DNA from: Circinella umbellata
Taxonomy: Eukaryota; Mucoromycota; Mucoromycetes; Mucorales; Lichtheimiaceae
Length of the DNA stretch: 64,000 nucleotides
NCBI GenBank assembly: GCA_025093555.1
Contig: JAIWNF010000064.1
Location: 62,001 to 126,000, forward strand
Direction: 5' to 3'
The first letter of the stretch is position 1. The number at the start of each line of letters is the position of its first letter. The notes under the pieces are model-generated. The model was not told where the DNA came from, searched no databases, and saw only the letters and a list, made by a program, of their open reading frames with translations. Positions 36,092 through 47,079 of the stretch are shown one piece after another. The translations under genes were made by a program, and so were the position numbers.

Positions 36092-36620
36092 CAGTTGACG
36101 TAAATTTTGCCATCATGATTTATAGAAGAGGAATAATATGAAAGGTCGGATAAAGAAAGTGAATGTGTTTATACGACGCTTTTGGTGGTCCAGAAAAACA
36201 GTATCTAAAAAAAAAATAAGAGGAAACATATAAGCTTGCATTGGTGGAAGGAATACTGATCGGTTGCATTGTTCTAAGAAAAGTGACGTCTACGTAGAAG
36301 AAACAGTTGACAACGACAGTAATAGTGGTTATACACCCAACTGACTCAGGACACATGGAAGAAATCTGCGCCAAAGCTTCCAAAGTATTGAGTTTTGTTG
36401 ATTTCTTCACAGGTCACGAGAAATATTTAATTTGGCGATTGTCTTTTTATTCATATAACATATATAATAAATGATGGTACTAAACTACTTTGAAATGTTT
36501 TTTCGCAGTGTGGTTAGACAAAACCCATCATGATCAATTTTTTTATCTTTTACAAGTGGATTGTATTAATTCAGAGACAATATGGATATGTTTTTTAGTA
36601 TGTACCGACCCATTACGTAC
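36092..36620. other. intergenic with weak coding-like trace
   Basis: No intact gene. Around 36170-36400 short plus-strand stretches read like old coding sequence (for example YDAFGGPEKQY, then GRNTDRLHCSKKSDVYVEET ending at a TGA), but the frames do not join. It may be an old relic; no family was recognised. Confidence 0.3.
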
Positions 36621-37155
36621 ATTCTTTCTTCTCCATAATAAATGTACTTTTCGAGTACAATAGTGATCTGAATTACTAGATTATCCTATAATATGTCAAC
36701 AGTACGTAGGATGAATATTCTGTATATTTTTGGAACATACTATTAGTTATAAATTATTATGTGGATCATGCTTATAGAAAATAAGGATGATGCTGTAGCT
36801 ATTATTACCATTCAGCAATAAAAGAACAGCACCTAAACAAATAGCAGCTCCATCTGTTTTTTTTTTATTCGTCATTTTGTTCTTTATTTTCATTGATAAG
36901 TTAATTAGATTCTTTTGTTCCGTTTTCCAACTTTGAACATAACTCTATACACATTGTACATGCTGTTCATATTACAAAATATTTCTGTCACGTGAAGCTT
37001 AGTGTTCCAAATAAATTTCTCTTTTTCACCGGGTACACCCAAAAAATCTGTTCACTACGTAGCCAAGTAAGGGAAATATGATTATACTTATTTTTAAAAG
37101 TTGAATTAAATATAATGTTTCCATAACAACGTGCTCTTTTTTGTTTCGATTGATT

Positions 37156-37191
<36 letters not shown>

Positions 37192-37496
37192 GGCCAAAAA
37201 CCTTAAAAAAATATGGATTCCCCTTCAGAATCTCATTTTGGTGTATTGGAAGTTTACAAAAAAAACCTGTGTGTGTAGATCATGCGATTGTATGATTTTT
37301 TTTGACACATTTTGGCATTTTTTTTAATATTATTATTGAGTCGTTTCCCAGGACTTCTTTTTTCAAGAAAAAAGTAAAAACCTTGGATGAGCAAAGAAAT
37401 ATTATTTATTACTTTAAATTTTATTAAAAAACATCTTATTAATTAGAGTCAAAATAAAAAGTGAAAAGTGAAATGTGTTTGCATATGTTGCATGTG
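36621..37496. repeat. duplicated flank, left copy
   Basis: Closely similar at nucleotide level to 40714-41767 (same orientation), from ATGTACTTTTCGAGTACAAT near its start to TTGCATATGTTGCATGTG at its end. This copy lacks the inverted-repeat insertion found in the other. It ends exactly where the minisatellite begins. Confidence 0.9.
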
Positions 37497-37990
37497 CAGG
37501 CTGGAATTCCAGCCAGGCTGTTTAGTTTTCCAGACAAAGCATGCTGGAATTCCAGCCAGGCTATTCAGACTCCAGACAAGGCAGGCTGGAATTCCAGCCA
37601 GACTGTTCAGTTTCCAGACAAGCATGCTGGAATTCCAGCCAGGCTGTTTAGTCTCCAGACAAGGCAGGCTGGAATTCCAGCCAGGCTGTTCAGTTTCCAG
37701 ACAAAGCATGCTGGAATTCCAGCTGGGCTGTTCAGTTTCCAGACAAGGCAGGCTGGAATTCCAGCCAGGCTGTTCAGTTTCCAGACAAAGCATGCTGGAA
37801 TTCCAGCTGGGCTGTTCAGTTTCCAGACAAGGCAGGCTGGAATTCCAGCCAGACTATTCAGTTTCCAGACAAGCAGGCTGGAATTCCAGCCAGGCTATTC
37901 AGACTCCAGACAAGGCAGGCTGGAATTCCAGCCAGGCTGTTCAGTTTCCAGCCAGGCTGTTTAGTTTCCAGACAAAGCATGCTGGAATTT
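37497..37990. repeat. minisatellite, about 11.5 units of 41-43 bp
   Basis: The unit reads CAGGCTGGAATTCCAGCC, then AGGCTGTTCAGTTTCCAGAC, then AAGG, with an alternating variant starting CATGCTGG. Each full unit contains a 16-bp perfect palindrome GGCTGGAATTCCAGCC or its CATG variant. The unit is close to 42 bp, so long frames stay open in two frames of the plus strand and one of the minus strand. They look like array artefacts: no start context, no domain, pure repeat. Confidence 0.95.
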
Positions 37991-38100
37991 TTTTTTATTT
38001 AATTGAGTGTCCAGATTGACTATGGATGCTTTTCAACGCGGTTTTTTTTTTTTCAATATTATGTATTTATATATTATGCATTCAAATCTTTCAATTGGTT

Positions 38101-40267
38101 TAATATAGATATTTACACTCTCTTTCTCTGTTTTCTTTTCTACAGAGCACGATCTATTCGAATAAGTGCCGTCCTCGCCCTTTTTTTTTATCTTTCAAAA
38201 CAAAAACAAAAAAATATTGATCACAAGGAAGCTTCTACTTCATTTCAAATTCTTATTTCATTCAACCAATTTTTTTTTTCATATTCTTGAATTTTGTTCT
38301 TGTTACCTTTTCCCTCCCCCCTCCCGTTTCATGTCTTTCGATTACAATGTAAACTGTTATAACAACAACAACAACGACTCATTGATTGCTTACGAATTAA
38401 AAGATAAAGAATATTCATGCCAACTAAATAATTCTGAACAAAATGGCTTGCATCAACAAGTATCTTTTGAAGAAAGCAACAGCGACAACAATAACTACTC
38501 AAAACGCAAAAACAAACGAACTATTCCAACGTAAATATTGTGTATATAACGTTTATTTAATTCAAGATAACTGGAAGAAAAAAAGGATTATGCTCTAACG
38601 AATCAACTTTATATTTATTAGTGGACCATGTTATTTTCAACAACTCTCGGTAGAAATAATTACACATGTTTTTGCACGTTTAGATCCAAATTCTTTAGCA
38701 ACTGCTGCTAAAGTTTGTCAACATTGGAGATATATTCGACAGATGATGCTTGTTGTAAGTATAAGTATTTTATAATAGAGCAGGATCAAAGAAAAGGATT
38801 GGTTTGATTGGAGTATATATATACTTAGATGATATATTTGGCAATTTCAAAATATAATAGGGAAAAGCGTCTTTTTAGCATACTTTGGTTCGTTTCCTTT
38901 CAAACGGTTACGAAAAGATAGTTGGAAATCAGAATATATTTTACGTACTCATTTGATAAGGTAAAAAAAAAAAGGAAAAATGAGTCTATATTAATTATCC
39001 TGTGGGGACCCATGTATTCATGAATTAAAATATTTATTTTGACAATAGGAAGTGGGAAAAAGGTCGAGGAACAGTTATTCAATTTAATCCAAAAATTGGA
39101 TCGATCCATTCAGTTTCTGTTGATCTTGAAAATGCTTACATGATGGTTGCAAGTGCTGAAAGAGGTAAGAATATGGGTCATCAGGAATGTGAAGAAAAAA
39201 AAAATTATGCAAGTATTCTAATTGGTTGTTTTTTAGGTCAAGCTGTCAAATGCAACCCTGCCACTGGAAGTGTTGATCGACATATACTTCATAGTACAGA
39301 CGATGGCGTTCCTCTTCGTGTGAATGCAGTTAAAGTAGAAGGGTAAATATATTCATAAACATGTTTACGTATATGGATATTGAAAAGAAGAAAAGAAAGT
39401 GTGTACTTATTTTTGATTGCTATTAGACAATGAATATTGTGGGAATTTGATGCTGGGTATATTACTATGACAAATCGACCCAAATCAGTTGTTGGTAGAC
39501 AATTACGAGTATTTGCTAATTTTCATCAAGGTGCAGTGACAGTATTAGCCTTACCACCATTTATTACTGATATCGTCTTAAGTGATGGTGAAGATGGTGC
39601 CGTTAAAATATCGGATGTTTCAACGGTAACATGTGCAAAAAGTTTTGTTGATGTGTTTTCATTGTGAAGTTCAATAACATAATCAACTCTTTTCTATATA
39701 ATTGACGAATCGCTTTTTTTTTAAAAAAAAAAAACTCACAAATATCACAAACCATTGTTATTCATTAGGAATTGTTGGTACTCCTACATGTCTTGAAGTG
39801 ACATGAGATTATCGAATTTTGGCTGGTTATACCAATGGTACAGTTGTTGTTTGGAACCTTCGAGTAGATCATCTTGTAAAAGAATTTCGAGAACAATTAC
39901 GCCGACGGCGTGCAGTTATTAATGGGAGCACCAGCAACAAAAGCCACGGGCACAGAGCCTACACCTTCAATTGATATTTCAGGATCTCGACGAGTTATAG
40001 AACCAATAACCATTGAATCATTCACCCCAGCTCAAACTATTAAACACGATATTGAATCTGATCCCATATTAGTAACTCACAGTGGATCGCTTGAGATTAG
40101 AAAATATAACATGTCCACAGACAAATTAATAGGTGTTTATGGAGGTGACCATGACATTGGTACAATCACTTGTATGGAATGGGATGTTACACCAACTATA
40201 GTAATGGATCACTTCAATCTACCATGAAAATGCGTATGAAAAAACTTGGATTAGTTTCTCCAGATTC
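38101..40267 (+). pseudogene. inverted, inactivated copy of the F-box/WD40 gene
   Basis: Colinear with the reverse complement of about 1193-3345, introns and 5' flank included. The ATG at 38331 matches the parent start. Inactivating changes seen directly: a 1-bp deletion near 38737 in the F-box exon (parent TATATTGCGACAG, copy TATATTCGACAG); TGA at 39431-39433 where the parent has CGA; TGA at 39804-39806 where the parent has AGA; and further small indels after 39900. The copy ends abruptly at about 40267 inside the sequence equivalent to parental exon 7, so the last blades and the UIMs are absent. Confidence 0.92.
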
Positions 40268-40713
40268 ACCTCCGACGAGATTCTGGCGACATCATCTGCT
40301 CATTTAATCCATCTCCCCTTCGCAATATGTTATTAGAACAACACTATTTTGAAGTCAATCACGAAGTCTGCCAAATGCTGAATACTGACTGGGAACATGC
40401 ACCACATATCAAATATGCCTGTGCCCAAGCTCTTGCTGGTTGCATATTGGTGTACGAAAAGGCTGGACAAGCTGTTCTTGTCAATACTTTCGAAATTTAT
40501 TGTCGTTTTCGCTCAGTAGATATTCACCGCGAGCTGTTCGATTAACACGGATCTTTATTACCACTACTAACATCGTATTACAAGGATGTCTCTCCATGTG
40601 TGTTGAATACAAGTGCCTGAGAAAAATTGACTATTGGAACACAGACGATGAATACATCAATCACTTCAACGATCCTCGCAGATATCAAGGAAAGGACCAA
40701 AAGTTGGACCCAC
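40268..40713 (+). pseudogene. fragment of the zinc-finger gene
   Basis: Matches 33453-33905, part of the last exon of the zinc-finger gene. Translation retains QHYFEVNHEVCQMLNTDWEH, IKYACAQALAGCILV and RFRSVDIHREL, then TAA, frameshifts and substitutions break the frame. It has neither the zinc fingers nor the C-terminus. Its left end is fused directly to the F-box/WD40 pseudogene and its right end to the duplicated flank, each join within a few shared bases. Confidence 0.92.
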
Positions 40714-41767
40714 TACATTCTTCTTCATGATGAATGTACTTTTCGAGTACAATAGTGATCTGAATTGCTAGATTATCCCATAATATGACAACAGTACGTA
40801 GGATGAATATTCTGAACATATCATTAATTATAAATTATTATGTGGATCATGTTTATAGAAAATAAGGATGATAGTTATTATTACCATTTAGCAATACAAG
40901 AACAGCACCTGAACAAATAGCAACTCCATACTGTTTTTTTTTAATTCGTCACTTTGTTTTTTATTTTCATTGATAAGTTAATTAGATTCTTTTGTTCCGT
41001 TTTCCAACTTTAAAAATAATTCTATACACATTGTACATGCTGTTCATATTACTGTCACATGAAGCGAGCATACCCAACGGACTCCCCAAATTAAGATTTT
41101 TATTTCAAGGCACATAAGGGTGTTTGGAGATCAGCCAGAGGCTTCCGTAATTTAGAGAATGTTGACTCTAAAATTTGTGTTTTCATAGATTTAGCTTTTC
41201 ATTTGGAGACTCCGTTGGGTCAATGAATCTCCAAATCGGTTCTCCAAATCTAGCAAATTTCATATTACAAGATATTTTTGTCACATGAAGCTTATTGTTC
41301 CAAATAAATTTCTCTTTTTACAAGTGTATTCACCGGGTACACCCAAAAATTCTGTTCACTATGTAGCCAAGTAAGGGAAATATGATTATGCTTATTTTTT
41401 AAAAGTTGAATCAAATATAATGTTTCCATAACAACGTGCTCTTTTTTGTTTCGATTGATTACCTTCTATATATATAAAGGGCCAAGAACCTTAAAAAAAG
41501 TATGGATTCCCCTTGGAAGTTCACAAAAAAAACCTGTGTGTGTAGATCATGCGATTGTATGATTTTATTTTTTGACACATTTTGGCATTTTTTTTTAATA
41601 TTATTATTGAGTGGTTTCCCGGGACTTCTTTTTTCAAGAAAAAAGTAAAAACCTTGGATGAACAAAGAAATATTATTTATTACTTTAAATTTTATTAAAG
41701 AACATTTTATTAATTAGAGTCAAAATAAAAAGTGAGAAGTGAAAAGTGTGTTTGTATATGTTGTATG
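40714..41767. repeat. duplicated flank, right copy
   Basis: Second copy of 36621-37496, with scattered substitutions, small deletions (for example a shorter TA run near 41468) and one inverted-repeat insertion of about 195 bp at about 41066-41260. Beyond 41767 similarity stops and the ERG25 3' flank begins. Confidence 0.9.
41066..41260. mobile_element. inverted-repeat insertion (MITE-like) with empty site in the paralogous copy
   Basis: The core has ends ACCCAACGGACTCCCCAAAT (41072-41091) and ATTTGGAGACTCCGTTGGGT (41201-41220), near-perfect inverted repeats. The other flank copy (around 36970-37005) runs straight through this point. The sequence CATATTAC...TGTCACATGAAGC occurs once there but on both sides here (41045-41065 and 41261-41290, the left one shortened by about 11 bp), as expected for target duplication or insertion repair. 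No ORF is present inside. Confidence 0.75.
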
Positions 41768-41926
41768 TGTATTATTATAAATAAAATTAAATTATTCCGA
41801 TAGGATAAGAATCGAAAGTTTGAAAATAACGGGGGGAATATATAGCACAAAAAAAAAGAATTAAGTAAAAGGGAGTAAACGTATTATGTATATAGTAATA
41901 TATTATATATGTGTGTAGGTTTTTTT

Positions 41927-43116
41927 TTATTGTGCCTTAGCCTTTTGAGCCTTAAGACGCTCTTCTTTTTGGCGTTTTCGATAGGCGACAAACTTGACAT
42001 TGGTACCAAAGACATGATCCCATAAACGGAAGGATGATGCATAGTTGCCAATGAACATTTCATGGTGATAATCGTGATGATCGCTACCGCTGTTTTAATA
42101 AAAAAGAATGGTTTTATATATATTAGATCAACCAAAAGTATATAAAAAAAAGTCAAACCGCCCAAAAAAAAAAGTTCAAAACTTACGCCCAGAAAGGTAC
42201 CCAGTGATGTAAAGACCAAGGGAAATCATATCCAGAATGAGCATCAATAGCTTGGAATAAACGACATACAATCCACAATAACATGGTAGCCAAATGGAGT
42301 TCCCATTTCACATCTAATTCCAACATATAATGAACCACAGCATGATACAACAATGGACCACCCACAGTACCCAAACCAAGAACCATTGTTTCAATAGGAT
42401 GAGCATATTCAGCAGCAATACCAAAAGGAGCAGAATACTCATGATGAATCTTGTGTACTTTTTTATAAAGTGGAGGATAATGCATTAAACGATGCACATG
42501 ATAATGATAAAAATCTTCAAAAATGAAAAAGATAGCAATTTCAATACACATTTGAGGCCTAAATAAAAAGAATCAAATAGAGTTAATTTTTACACTTCCT
42601 CTCTCCCCCCAAAAAACTACTTTTTTGGTTGTCATGGTGAATTAAAAAAAAAAAGAGTTACCAAGCAGGGAATGGAGCAGAAACACGCATACCAAGGAAT
42701 GTAGCCATAGGATGGAAAAAAAAGATAAGTGGACCTTCATATAAGAAATGAGACTTTAAAACCTTCCATGTACATTTCCAGTAATCATCATTATTATTTA
42801 ACTTTTTCTAATATATATATATATAAAAGTATTTTTTTATATAAATTAATAAACCAATAAACCGGTATAATATATATTATATATATATGAAAAAACTTAC
42901 AGATTGAAGTTTATATTTATGAAAATAAGGAATAAAGTCGCAAATAAGGAATGGAATAAAACGTCCAAAATAAACAATTTCGTGCATCAAGAAAGCAAAA
43001 ATACCAGTGACAACTAAAGGATTACGACCTTCATACATGCCTTCCCACAACGATTCAACATAATTCAGTTGATAGGGCATATCGTTATCGATAGTAGTTG
43101 TTTCGTTAAAATTCAT
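41927..43116 (-). CDS. ERG25: C-4 methylsterol oxidase
   Basis: Endoplasmic-reticulum di-iron oxidase removing C-4 methyl groups in ergosterol synthesis. Four exons (43116-42901, 42807-42662, 42558-42187, 42089-41927) give 897 nt, 298 aa, close to yeast Erg25 (309 aa). The fatty-acid-hydroxylase histidine boxes are intact: HRLMH, HKIHH (followed by [18 protein letters not shown]) and HHDYHH. Other matches include [17 protein letters not shown] and [12 protein letters not shown]. Several hydrophobic spans flank the boxes. The C-terminus ends KAKAQ, a KxKxx type ER-retrieval signal. The gene diverges from the mS26-like gene across a 508-bp promoter region. A decayed partial duplicate lies at 30.76-31.44 kb. 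Confidence 0.96.
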
Positions 43117-43624
43117 GATGAAGCTCTCCCTCCTTCCTTTTTTTTTTGGGAAATGGATCGAGAAAAAAAAAAAAAAAAGATGAGGTTTTTTGAGTTGGAA
43201 GAAAGAAAGTTTCCGCTACTTTATTTTATTTTCTCGGGTTTAAATATTTTGAAGGGACCGTGTGTTTTGGGTTTTTTTGTTGCACTAAAAAAAAACCGGC
43301 GCACCTCACAGCAAACCAAAAAAAATTGAGTAGAAAAAAAAAAAAAAGGTACCGCTCCCCCCTTATTTTTGTTGGATATCTGATTTTCAAAATCTTGATT
43401 AATAAAAAATTCTATCAGGCGAGGTTTTTTTTTTTTTTTTTGGTCCCTCACTCTATTTTTTTGGACTGCTTTTTCTTTTCCCCGTCCAAAAAAAAAAAAT
43501 GGGTGGGTGGACATTTTTTTGTGTTACTGGGTTAAGAAAAGTTGTAAAGGGAGTGGGGGTTAACAACAAACATACATCTCTCTTATAAAAAAAAAAACTT
43601 TTAATTTAATAAGAAAGAAACATT
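43117..43624. other. divergent promoter region
   Basis: Shared upstream region of ERG25 (-) and the mS26-like gene (+). Many A and T homopolymers were seen; no coding feature. Confidence 0.55.
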
Positions 43625-44317
43625 ATGCAACGATTTATTATTCAATCACGACAACGATTTTATTCCACCACACGATCCTTTGCACAAGGCTTTGAAGCAC
43701 CAAAAGGAAGTCGAGAAACACCTAAAATTGTAGCCAAAAGACGAAACCCTGCTACTTCGTTACCTTCTCATTTGGGTAATTCTTCCAACAAAACAACTTC
43801 TACTAGTCCAAAAAAACAACATCGTGATCAATTACGTTTAACACGTCATCACTATGCACAAGAATTATTGAGTAAACATGGTGAACGTGAAGCCGTATCA
43901 GCTACGAAACGTGCAGAAAATGAAAAACAAATGCAACAAGAAAAACAAGAAGCAGCTCAAGAACGACAAGAAGCTTTAGAACGTGAAGCGCTGTTGGTGG
44001 ATATGTTGAAATTGGATTTACAAGAAGCAGAAGGCGCTCCTGTTTCTGCTAAAAGACAAGCACAACGGGATGATAATCGTAAACAACATGAACAGTCTTT
44101 ACGTGATCAAAGACGTAAACAATTAATTAAATTGTATAGTTCAGCAGACAATTTTGTTACATTGGATAATTTGGATGCCAAAATTGAAGAAGCATTGAAT
44201 ACCAAGCCTCATCCTTCTTATCACACTAGTTTAGAAGAATATATTTTGACATCTACATCAGAAGCTGCTGAAGTAGAAAGGAGAAAGGAAATTATTAAAG
44301 AAACGATGGGATTATAA
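43625..44317 (+). CDS. mitochondrial small-subunit ribosomal protein mS26 / Pet123-like
   Basis: Single exon, 230 aa. The first 30 residues (QRFIIQSRQRFYSTTRSF) are Arg/Ser-rich without acids, a typical mitochondrial presequence. The centre (residues about 85-180) is a long charged helix (EKQMQQEKQEAAQERQEALE), as expected for the extended helical mS26. The conserved tail block LIKLYSSADNFVTLDNLDAK with IEEAL is the best family match. A C-terminal motif SLEEYIL follows. The assignment rests on the tail block, the helix and the targeting signal. Confidence 0.75.
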   Translation: MQRFIIQSRQRFYSTTRSFAQGFEAPKGSRETPKIVAKRRNPATSLPSHLGNSSNKTTSTSPKKQHRDQLRLTRHHYAQELLSKHGEREAVSATKRAENEKQMQQEKQEAAQERQEALEREALLVDMLKLDLQEAEGAPVSAKRQAQRDDNRKQHEQSLRDQRRKQLIKLYSSADNFVTLDNLDAKIEEALNTKPHPSYHTSLEEYILTSTSEAAEVERRKEIIKETMGL

Positions 44318-44433
44318 TGATTTTGTTTTTTTGTTTTACTTTTAGATTATAATATATATATTTTTATTTTTTTTTATATACTCGTTTTGTTTGTATACGT
44401 GATTTTACATTTAAAGAAAAAAAGAAGAGAGGT

Positions 44434-45764
44434 CTAATAAAATTGAGTACAAAATGTATTATCTTTCTGATGCCAAAAGGTCATTGCTCTCATGACACCA
44501 ATATAATGCGATGTGACAGCAATAAGTACACAAATATGAAATATTTGATGGGATGCACCCCAAATATTAAATGTGCCTGGAGACCAACGTTCAGGAATAC
44601 GACAACCATAAATTAATGCACCACCTACATAAGATAGAGCCATAATAACTAAATTCCAAAATCCAATTGTATCCGCTGCATTTTGAAACTATAGAAAAAA
44701 ATTAGTTTGTTTAGTTCAAACTGGTTCTAATTTCTTTTTTCCTGCAATAAAAATATTTTGAAATAACATACTCCATAGATATAAACACCGTGAAATGTAG
44801 GTACAATACCAAATAATCCTAATGCCAAAAAACATCCTGTTCTCATCCATCTATAAGCAGGTGTTCGGAAATGTTTTAATAGTACTACACTTGCTGTCAT
44901 TCCACCAAGAATTGTAATTATAATGAGATAAATGACTATATAAATATAAAAGAGAGAGAGAATAGTTAGTAAAAGAACTTCGTATTAAATAATAATCAAC
45001 TTACTTTGAATTGTTGGATGACAATGGAAACCATAATAAAGAAGTGGGAAAAATGAACCACTAGAAATTGAAATAAAAAAGTTAGTTTTATAGCATGAGG
45101 AAAAAAAGGGTGGGGAGAGTTTCATGAACTTACACAGTAAGAGTAACAATTCCTGCATAATCACAACGATTCCATTGAGCAGCGACAGGTTCCGAATGAC
45201 ATGAAAAACAATGAAAACTACTACTAAATCCAAGACATGTCATTGCACCCAATATAAAGGTAAAAAAATAAATATAATCAAATACATCCAGTGTATCAAA
45301 AGGACGTTCCCAAAGGAATCGAATACCCAAACCAAAAAAGAAAATAAATCCTAATAAATGACTCCAAATATTCACTAAGAAAACAATATTAGTTTTTCAT
45401 AATAATAAAAAGAGAGAATGCCATAATAAATAATAAAGGAGAGAGAGAGAGAGCACGGACCACTTTCATTATGTAAATAAAATAAACTTTGAATACACTT
45501 TTTATAGCTTCCAGTAGGTAATCGATATCCAGAAGTAATAAAAATATTATCTTGCATCCATTGAGGTAATTCTGTCCATGTAATTGTTTTGGAACTTTTA
45601 TCATATTTATTTGTATTACCACCTAATAAATTAGTTCGATCATTATCAAAATCAACGGATTCTCTCATTGGAATGGAATCTTGTTCGTCTGTTGAATTCA
45701 TAGATTGTGTATTCTGTCTTTTTCGTGGTTGTTGTTGTTGTTGTTGTTGTTGACTCATTACCAT
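44434..45764 (-). CDS. PAQR/IZH-family (adiponectin-receptor-like) seven-TM protein
   Basis: Membrane protein of the hemolysin-III/AdipoR superfamily; yeast Izh proteins act in zinc and lipid homeostasis. Five exons (45764-45461, 45374-45134, 45060-45005, 44935-44772, 44688-44434) give 1020 nt, 339 aa. The N-terminus has a Gln run, then TELPQWMQDN and FITSGYRLPTGSYKKC. The join HNES|VNIWSHLLGF restores the family signature. The metal-site residues are present: SSSFHCFSCHS, GFHCHPT and, in the last helix, IPERWSPGTFNIWGASHQIF with H. Seven hydrophobic spans can be counted. The first donor is GTCCGT rather than GTAAGT, but it is the only junction that restores the motif. A second Met at 45758 is equally possible as start. 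Confidence 0.9.
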
Positions 45765-47079
45765 TCCATATATATATGTATATTTACAAGAAATGCTTAT
45801 TTGATACAAGGAGAGGGGAGGGGGGGGGGAAAGAGTGTTTCTATAAAAAAAAAAGTGGCGGTTTTAATATATATGATAAAAAATAAGACCCTTTTATATA
45901 AAAGAAGATCAAGGACCAAGAAAAAAAAAAGGGGAATTGGGGAAAGGTTCAAAAAGCTTTTTTTCTGCACAACTGTCCGTCACCAAGATATACAATGTCA
46001 TTAAAAAGATTGACGTCCCCCGCACACCTTCCCAACAAGTAGTTTACACCCCCCAATTTATTATAAACCCCCCCAAAGTGTGGGTAAAGAGAAGGATACA
46101 TGTGAACGTGGATTTTTGTTCTTTTTTTTTTTGCATAAGATAATTGTTTATATAAATACTAAGAGGAGACAACAAGAATTTCTTGGGTACTTTCAAATGA
46201 ATTGAACCCATTCAGCTCATTTGTAAAGGTAAAGAAACATGTGAAAAAAAAATGACACTTGGTTTTTTTAATGAATTAATTGTTTTTCCCTTTCAAAATT
46301 ATTTTTTATTGTATTTCTCTTTGTGTTACCATTCAAAAAGAAAATACCTTTAGTTTAAGAGGATGAAACATGTGCTTTCCTTGTTTATATAATTCGACCT
46401 TGGTTATCAAAAGGGGGGGAATTGACAAGTAATTGAAAAAAAAATGATTAGGTGAAAAAAAAAAAAAAGATAAGCGCCGAATTAAAATAGGATTTTTTTG
46501 ACAGATTTTTTATATAATGAAAAAAAAAAGGGTTATTGTTGACGTAATTTTTATTAAGAGAAGAGTTTTATTCCATATGAAACAATCTCATGACATACTT
46601 CTTTACTTTAGTAAAAAAAAAAAGAATTATTTATCATTATATATTTCCATCATTTAGAAAAAAAAAACAATTTGAAATGGGGAATTATTTATAAAAGTTG
46701 TTAAAAACAGGGAAATCACAGGGAAAAAGACAAAAAAAAAAAATTGACACAAAGTTACCTTTTTTTTTTCCCAGTGATGTTAAAAAAAAGTGGGCTGCAT
46801 TTTCTTCCCCCGCTTTGGGTTTATTAACGTTTTGTCCTTTTTTTCTTTTCTTTTCGTTTTCTTTCACACACACACACACACACACATACTTTTTTTTTTT
46901 GCCTTCTTTTAACTCACTTTTTTTCTTTTCTCTTAAATAACAGCTTGAAGAAGAAGAAGAAGAAGAAGAAGAAAAAACTACATATAGTTTCAAACCTAAA
47001 TTACTAACAAAATATATATCTTATTTCCACCCCTCTCTCTCTCTCTCTTTTTTTTTTTTTTTCATTGAAACATTTTGTA
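45765..47079. other. intergenic
   Basis: Divergent spacer between the PAQR gene (-) and the homeobox gene (+). Long poly-T and poly-A runs, a CA run near 46866-46885, and a GAA run near 46949 were seen. No gene was recognised. Confidence 0.5.

Noticed and set aside
36120..36410. 96-aa minus-strand frame
   Set aside because: The opposite strand looks more like old coding sequence, and neither frame gives a recognisable product; noted only as a possible relic.
37449..38019. Long open frames (114-183 aa) across 37.5-38.0 kb on both strands
   Set aside because: They are translations of the 42-bp minisatellite; the unit is nearly a multiple of three and lacks stops. No domain, start context or neighbour supports a protein.
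45937..46143. 68-aa plus-strand frame (KIYNVIKKIDVPRTPSQQ)
   Set aside because: Slightly protein-like, but it has no domain, ends in homopolymer-encoded residues and has no joining exon.
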